DNA of 61,015 nucleotides from Gammaproteobacteria bacterium (GCA_009843635.1 VYDB01000023.1:1-61015), one strand, 5' to 3'. Positions 16,889 to 25,059 are shown, counted from the stretch's first letter. Made by a program: numbers and translations. The notes: generated from the sequence alone by a model not told the origin.

Positions 16889-17986
16889 TCACCGGCCCAC
16901 GGGCAGGGTCAGGGTCGGCCCTTGGAGGGTATTTTGCCCAGCCTGTAGGTCGAACAACTGCCGCAGCAGCATGAAAGTGGACTTGGACTCCAAATCGTGG
17001 TCTTCGACCCAGAACCAATGGCCCCGGTAGAAGGTGGCGATGTAAGCGCCGTCGGGCCGCTCCGGGCCGGACCTAACTTGGAAAATCTGGCCTGCGGGCG
17101 TCTCGCCCCAGTCGAAGACGCCGCCGCCGTGGGCTCTGGTAACAGTGACCAAGCCAGCGGATTGGTGCGCTGGGGGCGTGTCTACGTTTTGGGAGAGGTA
17201 GTACAGCAGGCTCGACAGCGAGCGTGTGCGCACGGTCCACTGGTCGGCGACCGTCTCTAGAAAATTGGTGTTGAGGCCGAATTGGTTGCGGCCGGATTCA
17301 AGCCCCAGCAGCGCACGGACCTCGTCAAGCCCCCGCGATCCAGCGTCGCCTGCGGCGTTCAGCTTAACGACGATGCCCGCATCGTCGCCCTCCCCTTTGG
17401 CGCCCACTTCGATCTGTCCTCGTTGCTGCAGTCGATCCAACGAATCCAACAGCCGGTTGAATGACCGATAGTCGGGTTCCTGGTCTGGTGTCGGGCCGGA
17501 GGCGGTGGGCGCGTTGCGCACATCGTTGATGCGCTCGAAGCACAGCCCGAAGACGCGGCTGATCCGCCAGCCGGACTGGGTGAGCACCAGGATGGACTCC
17601 AACTGCAGGGGACTGAGCAGGCTCTTCAGGAGGTCCTCCCCGCGCAGTGGCGCATAGGAGATGGTGGGGCTGTCCATGTAGGCAACCCCCGCAAGCGGGC
17701 TCACCGAGTCCTCGCCGCCGATGGCCACCGTACCCCCAAGCTGGGCGTTGGCGCCGACCGACAGCGTCGCGGTCACGCTGCCAATCTCAAGGAAGAAGGG
17801 CACGTCCCGGTACCGCAGCCGCACCAGATTCTGCAGCATCTGCTCATTCACCGACGCCGTGATGGCGGCGTTGTAGGCCGGATGGGTGCGCTCAAGGGAC
17901 TCTGGGCCAAAGGCGGACTGGCAGCCTTGCAGCAGGGCTGCCGGCAGCGCGGCGAAGAAAATGGCGCGGCGCAGGGTTTTGATCAT
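16889..17986 (-). CDS. Outer-membrane-type lipoprotein of unknown function
   Basis: A 365-residue protein starting at ATG 17986 (an earlier in-frame start 33 nt upstream is less likely). The signal peptide is IKTLRRAIFFAALPAALLQGC, with the lipobox LLQGC. The mature domain opens with HPAYNAAITASVNEQMLQNLVRLRYRDVPFFLEIGSVTATLSVGA, a hydrophobic/beta-rich motif seen in hypothetical lipoproteins of Proteobacteria, and ends QNTLQGPTLTLPVGR. No catalytic motif is seen. The product is probably anchored facing the periplasm. No function is proposed. Confidence 0.65.
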   Translation of the reverse strand: MIKTLRRAIFFAALPAALLQGCQSAFGPESLERTHPAYNAAITASVNEQMLQNLVRLRYRDVPFFLEIGSVTATLSVGANAQLGGTVAIGGEDSVSPLAGVAYMDSPTISYAPLRGEDLLKSLLSPLQLESILVLTQSGWRISRVFGLCFERINDVRNAPTASGPTPDQEPDYRSFNRLLDSLDRLQQRGQIEVGAKGEGDDAGIVVKLNAAGDAGSRGLDEVRALLGLESGRNQFGLNTNFLETVADQWTVRTRSLSSLLYYLSQNVDTPPAHQSAGLVTVTRAHGGGVFDWGETPAGQIFQVRSGPERPDGAYIATFYRGHWFWVEDHDLESKSTFMLLRQLFDLQAGQNTLQGPTLTLPVGR

Positions 17987-18132
17987 CGGTTTGGGGAAGC
18001 GATTTCGGCGCGTCAGCACCTATTTTGCCCGAAAGCGAGCGCTGAATTCAGGGACTGCTACCAAACAGCGTGGCATTGCGCTTCGCAACGGCTCTCCTTA
18101 TGGTAGCCGCTTCTTTAAGCAACGTGATCCCT

Positions 18133-18768
18133 ATGTCCAGACACGGCGTCAAGCGTACAGTCCCCGCGAGCAGTTCAGTCGCGCTGCTGGCGCTGGCGGT
18201 TTTGGCGGCTGTGCCTTGCGGGGCTGGCGCCGACGATTCGCTGGGCGCTTGCGCCGATTGCCACGGAATCGCCTTGGCCGGCAAGCAGGCCACCGGAGCG
18301 CCGAACTTGACGGTGCTGCCTTCGTGGTACGTTGAGCGGCAACTGCAAAACTACCTGCGGGGCTTACGCGGCGAGGCGGGAGGCGCCGGGGCGTCCGATG
18401 CCCACGCCCTCGACGGCGACGGCATCGCCGCCGCAACGGCTCTGGCAGCCAGCCTGCCCGCCCGCACCGCAGCCCCGACGTTGGACGGGGATGCCGAACG
18501 GGGTAGCGGCCTGTACCGCACCTGCGCCACCTGCCACGGGGAGCAAGGACAGGGCAATCAGTCCCTCAATGCGCCGCCGCTGGCGGGCCAGAACGACTGG
18601 TATTTGGTCCAACAGCTTGAGCACTACCAAGCGGGCCGTCGAGGCGGCGTGCCCGGCGATATCTGGGGCGCGCAAATGCGCGCCTCCACGGCAGTGTTGG
18701 GCGACGCTGCCGCTGTGCGTGACGTGGTGGCCTACATCAGCACCTTCAAGCCGGATGGGGCGCCCTAG
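18133..18768 (+). CDS. Di-haem cytochrome c (c4-like)
   Basis: A 211-residue protein with a signal peptide (SSVALLALAVLAAVPCGAGA) and two covalent haem motifs: CADCH in the first domain and CATCH in the second (GSGLYRTCATCHGEQGQGN). Each is followed by a PxL-x-GQ-type segment before the axial Met region. Two fused class I domains point to the c4/high-potential electron-transfer group in the periplasm. ATG 18133 gives the clean signal peptide; a GTG at 18070 would add an unneeded leader. The stop codon shares the tetranucleotide CTAG with the stop of the convergent TonB receptor gene. Confidence 0.82.
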   Translation: MSRHGVKRTVPASSSVALLALAVLAAVPCGAGADDSLGACADCHGIALAGKQATGAPNLTVLPSWYVERQLQNYLRGLRGEAGGAGASDAHALDGDGIAAATALAASLPARTAAPTLDGDAERGSGLYRTCATCHGEQGQGNQSLNAPPLAGQNDWYLVQQLEHYQAGRRGGVPGDIWGAQMRASTAVLGDAAAVRDVVAYISTFKPDGAP

Positions 18769-21521
18769 TCCAGGTCCACCCGGAAGCGGAAGTAGTAGAA
18801 GCCGCCATCGGAGCCCCAAGGCACGGAGTTGGCGTACTTGCGGCCCGCCCAGTTGGAGAATCTCGGGTCCGCGGAGGTGTTCAGCCGCTCGCGGGGGCCG
18901 GACTCGTCGAAGAGGTTGTTGGCCCCGGCGATGAGGGTGTAGCGGCCATTGAAGGTGTAGGCCGCCTCCAAGTCAAACAGCCAGCCGCCCTCGTAGCAGT
19001 GGTCCATCGAGCCGCCCAAGCCGCATTGAATGCGGTAGCGGGCGTTGCCCGGCGCATAGGTGCCGTCGCTGCCGCCGTTGGCGTCGATCCAGTCGCCGTA
19101 GTGGCTCGCCCGGGCCAGCAGGCGCAGGTTGCCGACCAAGTGGCCCAGGGTGACGATGCCCCGGCTTTCCGGGTTGAAGTTCTCAAGCTCCGCAATCTTC
19201 ACCCGGGTCACTTCGACGCCGGCGCGGTCCACCTCGGTGTCGGTCCAGTTCCAGGCGACGGTGAGGTTGCTGATGCCGGCGCCGCCCCAATCGCGGACGT
19301 AGGTGGCCACCAGGTCGATGCCTTGGGTGGTGGTGTCGAAGTCGTTGGTGTAGAAGCGCACGGAGGATAGGTCGGACGCGCCCGGCACGCCGAGCTCCTG
19401 GAGGCACTCGGCCAAGCGTCCGCCGGCCGCATGGGTCATGGGGCAATCGGGAATGGCATCCTCGGCGCGGATGTCGATGGTGCCGGTGGACGAGATCCGA
19501 TCCCTCACCTCGATGTTGAAGTAGTCCAGCGTCACGCTCAGCGCATCGGTGAGGTCCCATTGCAGGCCAAGCGTGATGTTGGTGGCGTCCTCAGCGTCGA
19601 GGGCCTCGCCGCCGAGATAGGCGGCGATGGGGTTGGTGGGCCGTATCTGGCCGCTTTGCAGCAACTGGCCGTCGATGGTCACCGTGGAGACCTTCTCCAC
19701 GTTTGACTGGCCCGGCGTCGGCGCCCGAAAGCCGGTGCTGAACGAACCCCGCAGCCCGATGCCGTCGGTGAGGCGCCAAAGGGCCTGCGCCTTGGCATTG
19801 GTGGTGCTGCCGAAGTCCTCGAAGTCCTCAAAGCGCACGGCCACGCCGAGCAGGAAGTCGGCCGTGACGTCCGCTTCGAGGTCCGCGTAGATGGCCGCGT
19901 TGCCCCGGTCGAACTCGCCCGCCTGGCTGGGGCTGAATCCCGCGAAGCCGTGGGCGCCGATGCTCATGGCGACCAGCGGGGTCTCGCCGTCGCTGTGGAC
20001 GTTGGCGTTCTGGAAGGCGTAAGGGCCGGCCACCCAGGATTCCTCCTGGCCGAGGATGATCTTGAAGGTCTCCACCCGGTACTCGGCGCCGAAAGCCACG
20101 TTCAGGTCCGACTCGAAGGCGCTCACCGGCACCGGAAAGCTGAAGTCGGCGTTGTAGTTCTGCTCCACTTGGATGTAGGAGCCGAGTTGGAAGGCCGTGG
20201 GCGTGGCCGGGCCCAACGAGGGGTTCCAGGTGTTTTCGATGCGAAAGGCGGTCTCGTTGCGGCCAAGGCCAACGCTCAAGTCGTAGTTTAGGCCGTTGCC
20301 GAGCACGCCGCGCAGGCCCACCACCCCGCTGAGGTCCTCGTTGTCGCCGCCGAATGAGGGTGTGTAGCCACCCGGATAGAGGTTGTTGGCCACCCAGCAG
20401 TTGGCTGGCAGCGCCGCCAGGGCCGCCCGGTCCGCATCCACCGCGGCTTGGTCCGTGGGCGTGCCGCCGGGGCTTCGCAGCGCTGGGCACTTGGACGTTT
20501 GGCCGCTTCGGCCCGCCAAGGCGGTGTCGATGATCGCCCGCTGGCTGCCGCTGGTGAACACCCCGGAGCGGCTGTTCGGGTTGCGGAAGTAGAAGCCGCC
20601 GGTCACCGCCCGTTCGGCGTAGTTGCCGAAGGCGTACAGCTCCTGGCTGTCGGAGAGGTCAAGGCCTGCATTGATGAACAAGGCCACATCGTCGTCCACT
20701 TCCGGCGCGCCCCAGATCTGCACCGGCTGCGCGATGGCGGAGTTGCCCGTCTCCAGGACCGCTTGGGCGTCGGTGCGCGGCAGGCTGCGGCTGGTGGAGT
20801 CGGTTGAGGCCCATTCCAAGGAGACGCTCGCGAAGCCGTTGCCGCCCAGCGGCAGCCCGGCGTTGCCGGCCACCACCCACAGGTCGCCATCGCCCTCGTA
20901 GGTTTCGCCCCACTTGCCCTCCAGGGTCAAGCCGCTGCGGTTGCGCTTAAGCTGGTAGTTGATGACCCCGGCGATGGCGTCGGAGCCGTACTGCGCGGCA
21001 GCGCCATCCCGCAGCACCTCCACTTGGTCGATCGCCACCGCCGGGATGACCGACAGGTCAGGCCCTTGGGAGCCAGCGGCCAGGGAGCCGCCCAGCTCGG
21101 CGATGACCGCCCCGCGATGGCGGCGCTTGCCGTTGATCAGCACCAAGGTGTTGTCCGGCGGCAGGCCGCGCAGGGTGGCGGGCCGCGTGATGGTGGCGGC
21201 GTCACCAATGGCGTGCCGTTGCACGTTGTAGGACGGCAGCAGGTTGCGCAGCATGTCGTCCATGTCGGTGGACCCCATGTTCTCGAAGTCCTCGCCGGTG
21301 ACCACGTCCACGGGCACGGGCGAGTCGGCCACCGAGCGCTCCGCCCGGCGGGTGCCGAGCACCACGAGCTCTTCAATCTCCTCGACTTCCGCCTGGGACG
21401 TCCAAGCCGGGGCGACCGACAGCAACGTGGCCAACAAGACGAACGAGGGAGCCATCCAATGCTTGGCCACTGAATTCACGGCCTTTTCCCGATGCACTGC
21501 GATGGCTCGGTACGATAGCAT
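18765..21521 (-). CDS. TonB-dependent outer-membrane receptor (large)
   Basis: About 918 residues. A signal peptide (APSFVLLATLLSVAPAW) is followed by a Ton-box-like EEIEELVVLGTRR. The plug domain reads SPVPVDVVTGEDFENMGSTDMDDMLRNLLPSYNV, then TRPATLRGLPPDNTLVLINGKRRHR and DQVEVLRDGAAAQYGSDAIAGVINY, a variant typical of receptors for larger or organic ligands. The long beta-barrel ends YYFRFRVDLD. A GTG at 21479 preceded by GGGAAAAGG is an alternative start that would trim 14 residues. The ligand is unknown. It may be iron-chelate or carbohydrate-like; neighbours do not decide. Confidence 0.87.
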   Translation of the reverse strand: MLSYRAIAVHREKAVNSVAKHWMAPSFVLLATLLSVAPAWTSQAEVEEIEELVVLGTRRAERSVADSPVPVDVVTGEDFENMGSTDMDDMLRNLLPSYNVQRHAIGDAATITRPATLRGLPPDNTLVLINGKRRHRGAVIAELGGSLAAGSQGPDLSVIPAVAIDQVEVLRDGAAAQYGSDAIAGVINYQLKRNRSGLTLEGKWGETYEGDGDLWVVAGNAGLPLGGNGFASVSLEWASTDSTSRSLPRTDAQAVLETGNSAIAQPVQIWGAPEVDDDVALFINAGLDLSDSQELYAFGNYAERAVTGGFYFRNPNSRSGVFTSGSQRAIIDTALAGRSGQTSKCPALRSPGGTPTDQAAVDADRAALAALPANCWVANNLYPGGYTPSFGGDNEDLSGVVGLRGVLGNGLNYDLSVGLGRNETAFRIENTWNPSLGPATPTAFQLGSYIQVEQNYNADFSFPVPVSAFESDLNVAFGAEYRVETFKIILGQEESWVAGPYAFQNANVHSDGETPLVAMSIGAHGFAGFSPSQAGEFDRGNAAIYADLEADVTADFLLGVAVRFEDFEDFGSTTNAKAQALWRLTDGIGLRGSFSTGFRAPTPGQSNVEKVSTVTIDGQLLQSGQIRPTNPIAAYLGGEALDAEDATNITLGLQWDLTDALSVTLDYFNIEVRDRISSTGTIDIRAEDAIPDCPMTHAAGGRLAECLQELGVPGASDLSSVRFYTNDFDTTTQGIDLVATYVRDWGGAGISNLTVAWNWTDTEVDRAGVEVTRVKIAELENFNPESRGIVTLGHLVGNLRLLARASHYGDWIDANGGSDGTYAPGNARYRIQCGLGGSMDHCYEGGWLFDLEAAYTFNGRYTLIAGANNLFDESGPRERLNTSADPRFSNWAGRKYANSVPWGSDGGFYYFRFRVDLD

Positions 21522-21547
21522 GAGCCATCGCCTATGAGGGTCGCACC

Positions 21548-22210
21548 TTGGAACCTAACCACAACCCCGGATTCTTCGACTTGGTCGGAAACGTGCGGGC
21601 CATGCGGCGGCTTAAGCCGGATCCGGTGCCGGAAGCCATGCTGCGCAAGGTGCTCGATGCCGGGGTCAAGGCGCCATCCGGACAAAACAAGCAGCCTTGG
21701 TCGTTTTTGGTGATCCAGGATGCGGCAGGACGCGAGTGGTTTGCCGAGCGCTACCGGGCTGCCATCGAGTCTCGTTTCGGGGCCGTGCGGGTTCCGGAGG
21801 GGGATTCCTCGCTGGCCCGCGAGCTCAAGGCGCTGCGCTACCAAATCGACCACATGCACGAAGTGCCGCTGCTGCTGGTGGTCTGCGGGCTGCGCGACTG
21901 GCCGTTCCGGGTGCCGCCCGAGGAGCGCATCGGCTTGGCGCCGCCCAACTACGGCGCCATCTACCCCTGCGTGCAGAACATCCTGCTGGCCTGCCGAGCG
22001 CTCGGTCTGGGCGCCGCCCTGACCACCATGCACCAAGTCTTTGAAGAGGAAATGCAGGCGCGCTTCGGCATTCCTGACGAATACGGCATCGTCGTCACCC
22101 TGCCGATCGGCTTTCCCATGGGCCGCTTCGGCCCGGTGCGGCGCAAGCCGGCCGAGGACGTCACCTACTTCGACGCATGGGGCGCAGTCCGGCCGCGGCG
22201 GGAGGATTGA
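21548..22210 (+). CDS. Nitroreductase-family flavoprotein
   Basis: A 220-residue FMN enzyme. Signature blocks are NVRAMRRLKPDPVPEAMLRKVLDAGVKAPSGQNKQPWSFLVI (phosphate and isoalloxazine binding) and YPCVQNILLACRALGLGAALTTMHQVFEEEMQARFGIPDEYGIVVTLPIGFP. Members reduce nitroaromatics, quinones or enamides with NAD(P)H. The start is TTG 21548, since no ATG or GTG lies nearby in frame. It is transcribed divergently from the large TonB receptor. The substrate is unknown. Confidence 0.83.
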   Translation: MEPNHNPGFFDLVGNVRAMRRLKPDPVPEAMLRKVLDAGVKAPSGQNKQPWSFLVIQDAAGREWFAERYRAAIESRFGAVRVPEGDSSLARELKALRYQIDHMHEVPLLLVVCGLRDWPFRVPPEERIGLAPPNYGAIYPCVQNILLACRALGLGAALTTMHQVFEEEMQARFGIPDEYGIVVTLPIGFPMGRFGPVRRKPAEDVTYFDAWGAVRPRRED

Positions 22211-22262
22211 GCGCGGCGTCATGGCAGGGTACTGGCGTCTTGATGCCGGGCTGCGGCAGTGG

Positions 22263-22296
22263 AGATGAACTGGATCCTAGACGACCTAGTTCATCT
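22263..22296. repeat. Inverted repeat upstream of brnT (candidate BrnA operator)
   Basis: AGATGAACT (22263-22271) and AGTTCATCT (22288-22296) are perfect 9-bp arms around a 16-bp spacer. The right arm ends in the first T of the -35 box of the brnT promoter. BrnA proteins repress their own operon by binding such repeats. A terminator for the nitroreductase gene is an alternative, but there is no T tract. Confidence 0.55.
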
Positions 22297-22323
22297 TGAC
22301 GTGCCCTACGTTGTAATTATACT
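22296..22323 (+). promoter_or_regulatory. Sigma70 promoter of brnTA
   Basis: TTGACG (22296-22301), a 16-bp spacer and TATACT (22318-22323). Each box matches consensus in five of six bases. The expected transcription start is at or next to the ATG at 22330, so the mRNA should be leaderless or nearly so. Confidence 0.65.
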
Positions 22324-22329
22324 CACCGA

Positions 22330-22623
22330 ATGAGTGATCCGGCGTTCGAGTGGGACAAACGCAAGGCGTCGGAAAACAGGCGGAAACACGGCGTCACCTT
22401 CGAGGAAGCCAAGTCGGCGTTTCTTGACGAGAACGCACGTGTCATTCCAGACCCCGAACACTCGGACGACGAGGATCGGTTTATCCTGCTCGGACTCAGT
22501 GCTCGGCTTCGATTGCTGGTGGTGGTTCACTGCTATCGCCAAGGAGAAGACCTGATCCGGATCATTTCAGCCCGAAGGGCCGATCCGACGGAACGGAACC
22601 AATACTCGGACTTTTTGCGATGA
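22330..22623 (+). CDS. brnT: BrnT-family ribonuclease toxin
   Basis: A 97-residue toxin of the BrnT family (RelE-like fold RNase). The diagnostic opening FEWDKRKASENRRKHGVTFEEAKSAFLD is followed by DPEHSDDEDRFILLG and the C-terminal LIRIISARRADPTERNQY. The HGVTFEEA region and the ISARRA arginines are the conserved functional parts of the family. It inhibits translation by cutting RNA when freed from the antitoxin. It overlaps the antitoxin gene by ATGA. A strong promoter and an inverted repeat lie directly upstream. There is no Shine-Dalgarno, matching the predicted leaderless message. Confidence 0.9.
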   Translation: MSDPAFEWDKRKASENRRKHGVTFEEAKSAFLDENARVIPDPEHSDDEDRFILLGLSARLRLLVVVHCYRQGEDLIRIISARRADPTERNQYSDFLR

Positions 22624-22832
22624 AAGACTCATACGACTTTTCAAAATCGGTAAAGAACCCTTACCTGCGCAAACCAAAAAGACAATTGACGATACGATTG
22701 GATGAGGACACCATCGACTACTTCCGTTCTCTGTCCGCGCAAAGCGGCATCCCGTATCAGAGCCTGATCAATCTGTACCTGCGCGACTGCGTTGCGGAGA
22801 AAAAGACACTTCGTATGGAGTGGGCGAGCTAA
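22620..22832 (+). CDS. brnA: BrnA-family antitoxin
   Basis: A 70-residue antitoxin. Its C-terminal half is a ribbon-helix-helix DNA-binding fold: RQLTIRLDEDTIDYFRSLSAQSGIPYQSLINLYLRDCVAE. The N-terminal stretch (KDSYDFSKSVKNPYLRKPK) is the part that covers BrnT in known complexes. Toxin-first order and a 4-bp overlap are typical of brnTA. It likely represses the promoter at 22296-22323 through the adjacent inverted repeat. The 3' end overlaps the frame of the Rpn-like remnant that follows. Confidence 0.9.
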   Translation: MKDSYDFSKSVKNPYLRKPKRQLTIRLDEDTIDYFRSLSAQSGIPYQSLINLYLRDCVAEKKTLRMEWAS

Positions 22833-23311
22833 CCGCAGCGAGTCGGCGCAGCCTGACTTCGCTGCAGATCGGAATCGAGCATGCTGGTCCGTCGGACTTC
22901 GCCCGCCTGCTGCCGGCGATTGCGGAACTGCCCGGCGCCAGACTGCGGCGGACAGTGTACGATTGGGTTCGACTTCGGGCGCAGCACTACTTCAGAATGC
23001 AGCTAGATCCATTGGAGGATGAGGACATGAGCGTTGGGGTGTTTCGGTCACGGATCGACGAAAACATGAAGCGGGCCACCGAAGCTTGGTTCAATGACGG
23101 CCTGAACCTGGGCCTTGAACGCCAGAGAGATCTGCTGAGGCGCCAGATCGCCGCCAAGTTCGGCGACGGTGCTGTGGCCAGCTTGGCAGCGCTTGTCGCG
23201 GAAACGACCGATTGGGAAACCCTCGGCCGCTTGGGCGAAGTTGTTGTCCAGGCGGGTGACGAGTCGCAACTGCTCGCCCAAGCACAGGCGGTCGTCGCTA
23301 TGCCCGCCTAG
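22820..23311 (+). pseudogene. C-terminal fragment of an Rpn/DUF4351-type nuclease or transposase-like protein
   Basis: About 160 codons whose product lacks any PD-(D/E)xK nuclease core. It ends like the C-terminal region of Rpn-family (recombination-promoting nuclease) proteins: MSVGVFRSRIDENMKRATEAWFNDGLNLGLERQRDLLRRQIAAKFGDGAVASLAAL, a charged helix plus a DUF4351-like tail. The frame opens inside the end of brnA without a ribosome-binding site, which suggests that arrival of brnTA removed the 5' part. Family assignment rests on pattern memory, so it is moderate. Confidence 0.5.
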
Positions 23312-23395
23312 CAGCCGGACTTCTACCAACTCCAACTCGCAGCCAAGCGCCTCGACGTACTTGCGAAGCGTGGAAGCGTGCTGCGGAACCGAATC
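23311..23395 (-). pseudogene. Relic of an XRE/HigA-type antitoxin C terminus
   Basis: On the minus strand this stretch encodes VPQHASTLRKYVEALG followed by CELELVEVR. This is close to the usual C-terminal end of helix-turn-helix antitoxins (STLRRYVEALGGELELV...). No helix-turn-helix part is found upstream in frame. It fills the gap between the Rpn-like remnant and the SnoaL gene. Confidence 0.35.
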
Positions 23396-23435
23396 GTCTC
23401 CGCAGACCACGCGGATTAACCAACAGGGGGAACTC

Positions 23436-24065
23436 ATGTCTGAAGCGCTGGAAAGCCGCTTGGCGGCACTGGAAGCACAAGTCGGGGAATTGCGGGACCG
23501 CGAAGCCATCCGCGAAGTCATTCATCGATACTGCCAAGCGGTGGACCGCTGCGACTTGGAAATGCTCAAGTCCTGCTATCACGCCGACGGCTACGACGAC
23601 CACGGCTTCTTCGCGGGCAACGCCCACGAGTTCGCCGAGTACGTGATTCCGTGCCTGGAGCGCATCGACTCCAGCATGCACTCCATCACCAACACGCGCT
23701 TCCAGTTCGACGGCGACCGTTGCGCCACGACGTCCCAGTGGCACGTCGTGCACCGCCTGCAGCACGAAGCGGGGTTTACCGACTTCTGGCACCAAGGCCG
23801 CTACCTTGACGTGTGGGAGAAGCGCGACGGCGAGTGGAAGCCGCTCCATCGCGTCATCGCCGGCGACCTTGACCGCTGGATCGAAACCCTCGACTTCCGT
23901 TCAAGCATGCTCGACAGCCCCAATCAGGCGTTGCGGGGCTGCCGCGGCGCGGATGACCCCGGCAACCTTTGGTTCGACCTGCTGCAACATCGGCCCGAGC
24001 GGCCTCCCATGGATGACCTCTGGGCGGGATTCCGTAGCTTGAGCGAGGCTACGCGGAAGGGCTGA
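23436..24065 (+). CDS. SnoaL-like (NTF2-fold) polyketide-cyclase/dehydratase-type protein
   Basis: A 209-residue protein. After a short coiled segment (EALESRLAALEAQVGELRDREAIREVIHRYCQAVDRCDLEMLKSCYHADGYDDHGFF), the residues follow the SnoaL_4/gamma-HCH dehydrochlorinase-like NTF2 fold: HSITNTRFQFDGDRCATTSQWHVVHRL and GRYLDVWEKRDGEWKPLHRVIAGDL. The YDDHG Asp/His pair sits where dehydratases of this group have catalytic residues. The start ATG 23436 follows AGGGGG at 5 nt spacing. Its last 24 bp recur, slightly changed, at 25058. The substrate is unknown. Confidence 0.75.
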   Translation: MSEALESRLAALEAQVGELRDREAIREVIHRYCQAVDRCDLEMLKSCYHADGYDDHGFFAGNAHEFAEYVIPCLERIDSSMHSITNTRFQFDGDRCATTSQWHVVHRLQHEAGFTDFWHQGRYLDVWEKRDGEWKPLHRVIAGDLDRWIETLDFRSSMLDSPNQALRGCRGADDPGNLWFDLLQHRPERPPMDDLWAGFRSLSEATRKG

Positions 24066-24068
24066 ATT
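24045..24068 (+). repeat. Left copy of a 24-bp imperfect direct repeat
   Basis: Begins GAGGCTACGCG at the 3' end of the SnoaL-like gene. It matches 25058-25081 in 21 of 24 positions. The two copies bracket the RHH/PIN module and the truncated peptidase. Confidence 0.6.
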
Positions 24069-24075
24069 GAGAGCA

Positions 24076-24110
24076 TTGACATATGGCAGGGCGGTGAATA
24101 CAGTGCCATA
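24076..24110 (+). promoter_or_regulatory. Promoter and operator of the RHH/PIN toxin-antitoxin pair
   Basis: TTGACA (24076-24081), a 17-bp spacer and TACAGT (24099-24104). An inverted repeat TATGGCA (24082-24088)/TGCCATA (24104-24110) spans the spacer and touches the -10. Transcription would start within 1-2 nt of the ATG at 24112. Confidence 0.6.
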
Positions 24111-24111
24111 C

Positions 24112-24324
24112 ATGATCAAGCGACAAGTCTATTTCCGCGAAGAGGAATTCGAGCTTCTTCAGACCGCCGCGCAACGCTCGGGACGGAGCGTTGCAGGCCT
24201 CGTTCGCGAGGCGGTTCGCCGCGTCTGGTTGCGCCCCATGTCCGAAGGCCCCGTCGCCCTATGGGACGGGCCGACCGCTCATAATGCCATGGAGCACGAT
24301 ACGATATACGATCGAGTCGAATGA
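24112..24324 (+). CDS. Ribbon-helix-helix (CopG-type) antitoxin
   Basis: A 70-residue protein. Residues 3-42 (KRQVYFREEEFELLQTAAQRSGRSVAGLVREAVRRVW) form a ribbon-helix-helix DNA-binding domain. The acidic C-terminal tail (HNAMEHDTIYDRVE) probably binds the toxin. ATG 24112 is preferred over TTG 24067 because the promoter lies between them. It overlaps the PIN gene by ATGA. It should autoregulate through the inverted repeat at 24082-24110. Confidence 0.8.
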   Translation: MIKRQVYFREEEFELLQTAAQRSGRSVAGLVREAVRRVWLRPMSEGPVALWDGPTAHNAMEHDTIYDRVE

Positions 24325-24734
24325 GGGTTGGCAAAGCCGTTTTCATAGACAGCGGGGCTTGGATTGCTTTGGCCTTAACCCGCGACCCGCTTCATGGGCA
24401 GGCCGTGGATGCTTGGAACCAAGTCACCGGAGCGGGGATTCGTCTCTACACTTCAGTGCCGGTTGTTCTTGAGACCTTTACCTTTCTCGACCGCAACACG
24501 TCCAGAGAGGTCGCGCTAACTTGGCGGGGCTCGCTGGACAATACCCGCCAACTGAAAACACTCGACTGCACGGCTTCAGATGTGCGCGATGCTTGGGCCT
24601 ACTTTGAACGGCGAGACCTGCACAAGCTCTCCGCAGTGGACGCGACCAGCTTCGTGCTGATGAAGAGGCATGGGATCGAAACAGCCTTCGCCTTCGACCA
24701 TCACTTCGCTTCGGCAGGCTTTCAGCTACTGTAA
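24321..24734 (+). CDS. PIN-domain ribonuclease toxin (VapC-like)
   Basis: A 137-residue PIN-domain protein. The acidic active site is visible: Asp in FIDSGAWIAL, Glu in VVLETFTFL, Asp in LSAVDATSFVLMKRHG and Asp in AFAFDHHFASAGF. The fold and length match VapC-type endoribonuclease toxins, which cut tRNA or rRNA with Mg2+. It is translated by coupling to the upstream antitoxin (4-bp overlap). All catalytic acids are kept, so the toxin looks intact. It is more like the VapC-of-CopG-pair subgroup than classical enterobacterial VapC. Confidence 0.82.
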   Translation: MRVGKAVFIDSGAWIALALTRDPLHGQAVDAWNQVTGAGIRLYTSVPVVLETFTFLDRNTSREVALTWRGSLDNTRQLKTLDCTASDVRDAWAYFERRDLHKLSAVDATSFVLMKRHGIETAFAFDHHFASAGFQLL

Positions 24735-24759
24735 TTTCTTATCGGTAGTCCAAGCTCTA

Positions 24760-25059
24760 ATGTTGTTTCAATCTCCGATGCCCGGTCAAAAACTGGGCAT
24801 CATTATTCTTTCAGTTCCAGAACCTGCTCAGTCTGCGGACATGTTTCAACTGGAATTGAGGCGGCTGGCGGACGCTGGATGGGAAACGAGTGTGGCTGAA
24901 ACTGCCACAGCACAGCATGGTCACCTTACGGCTTCCGCAGAAGAGACTCGGCGTGATTTGGTGTCTTTGCTGGAAGATGACGAGATCGGTGCAATTATGT
25001 GCAGCGGTGGTGGTGCAGTTGCCAATCGACTTCTGGAAAGCCTGCCAATTGACGAATGA
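24760..25059 (+). pseudogene. N-terminal fragment of an S66 LD-carboxypeptidase (MccF-like)
   Basis: About 99 codons. KLGIIILSVPEPAQS, LELRRLADAGWETSVAET, HGHLTASAEETRRDLVSLLEDDEIGAIMCSGGGAVANRLLESLPID align with the first 90 or so residues of S66 peptidases, which are normally around 300 residues. The frame stops right where a copy of the SnoaL gene's 3' end begins, before the catalytic Ser region is complete. It is therefore a truncated, non-functional remnant. Confidence 0.6.
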
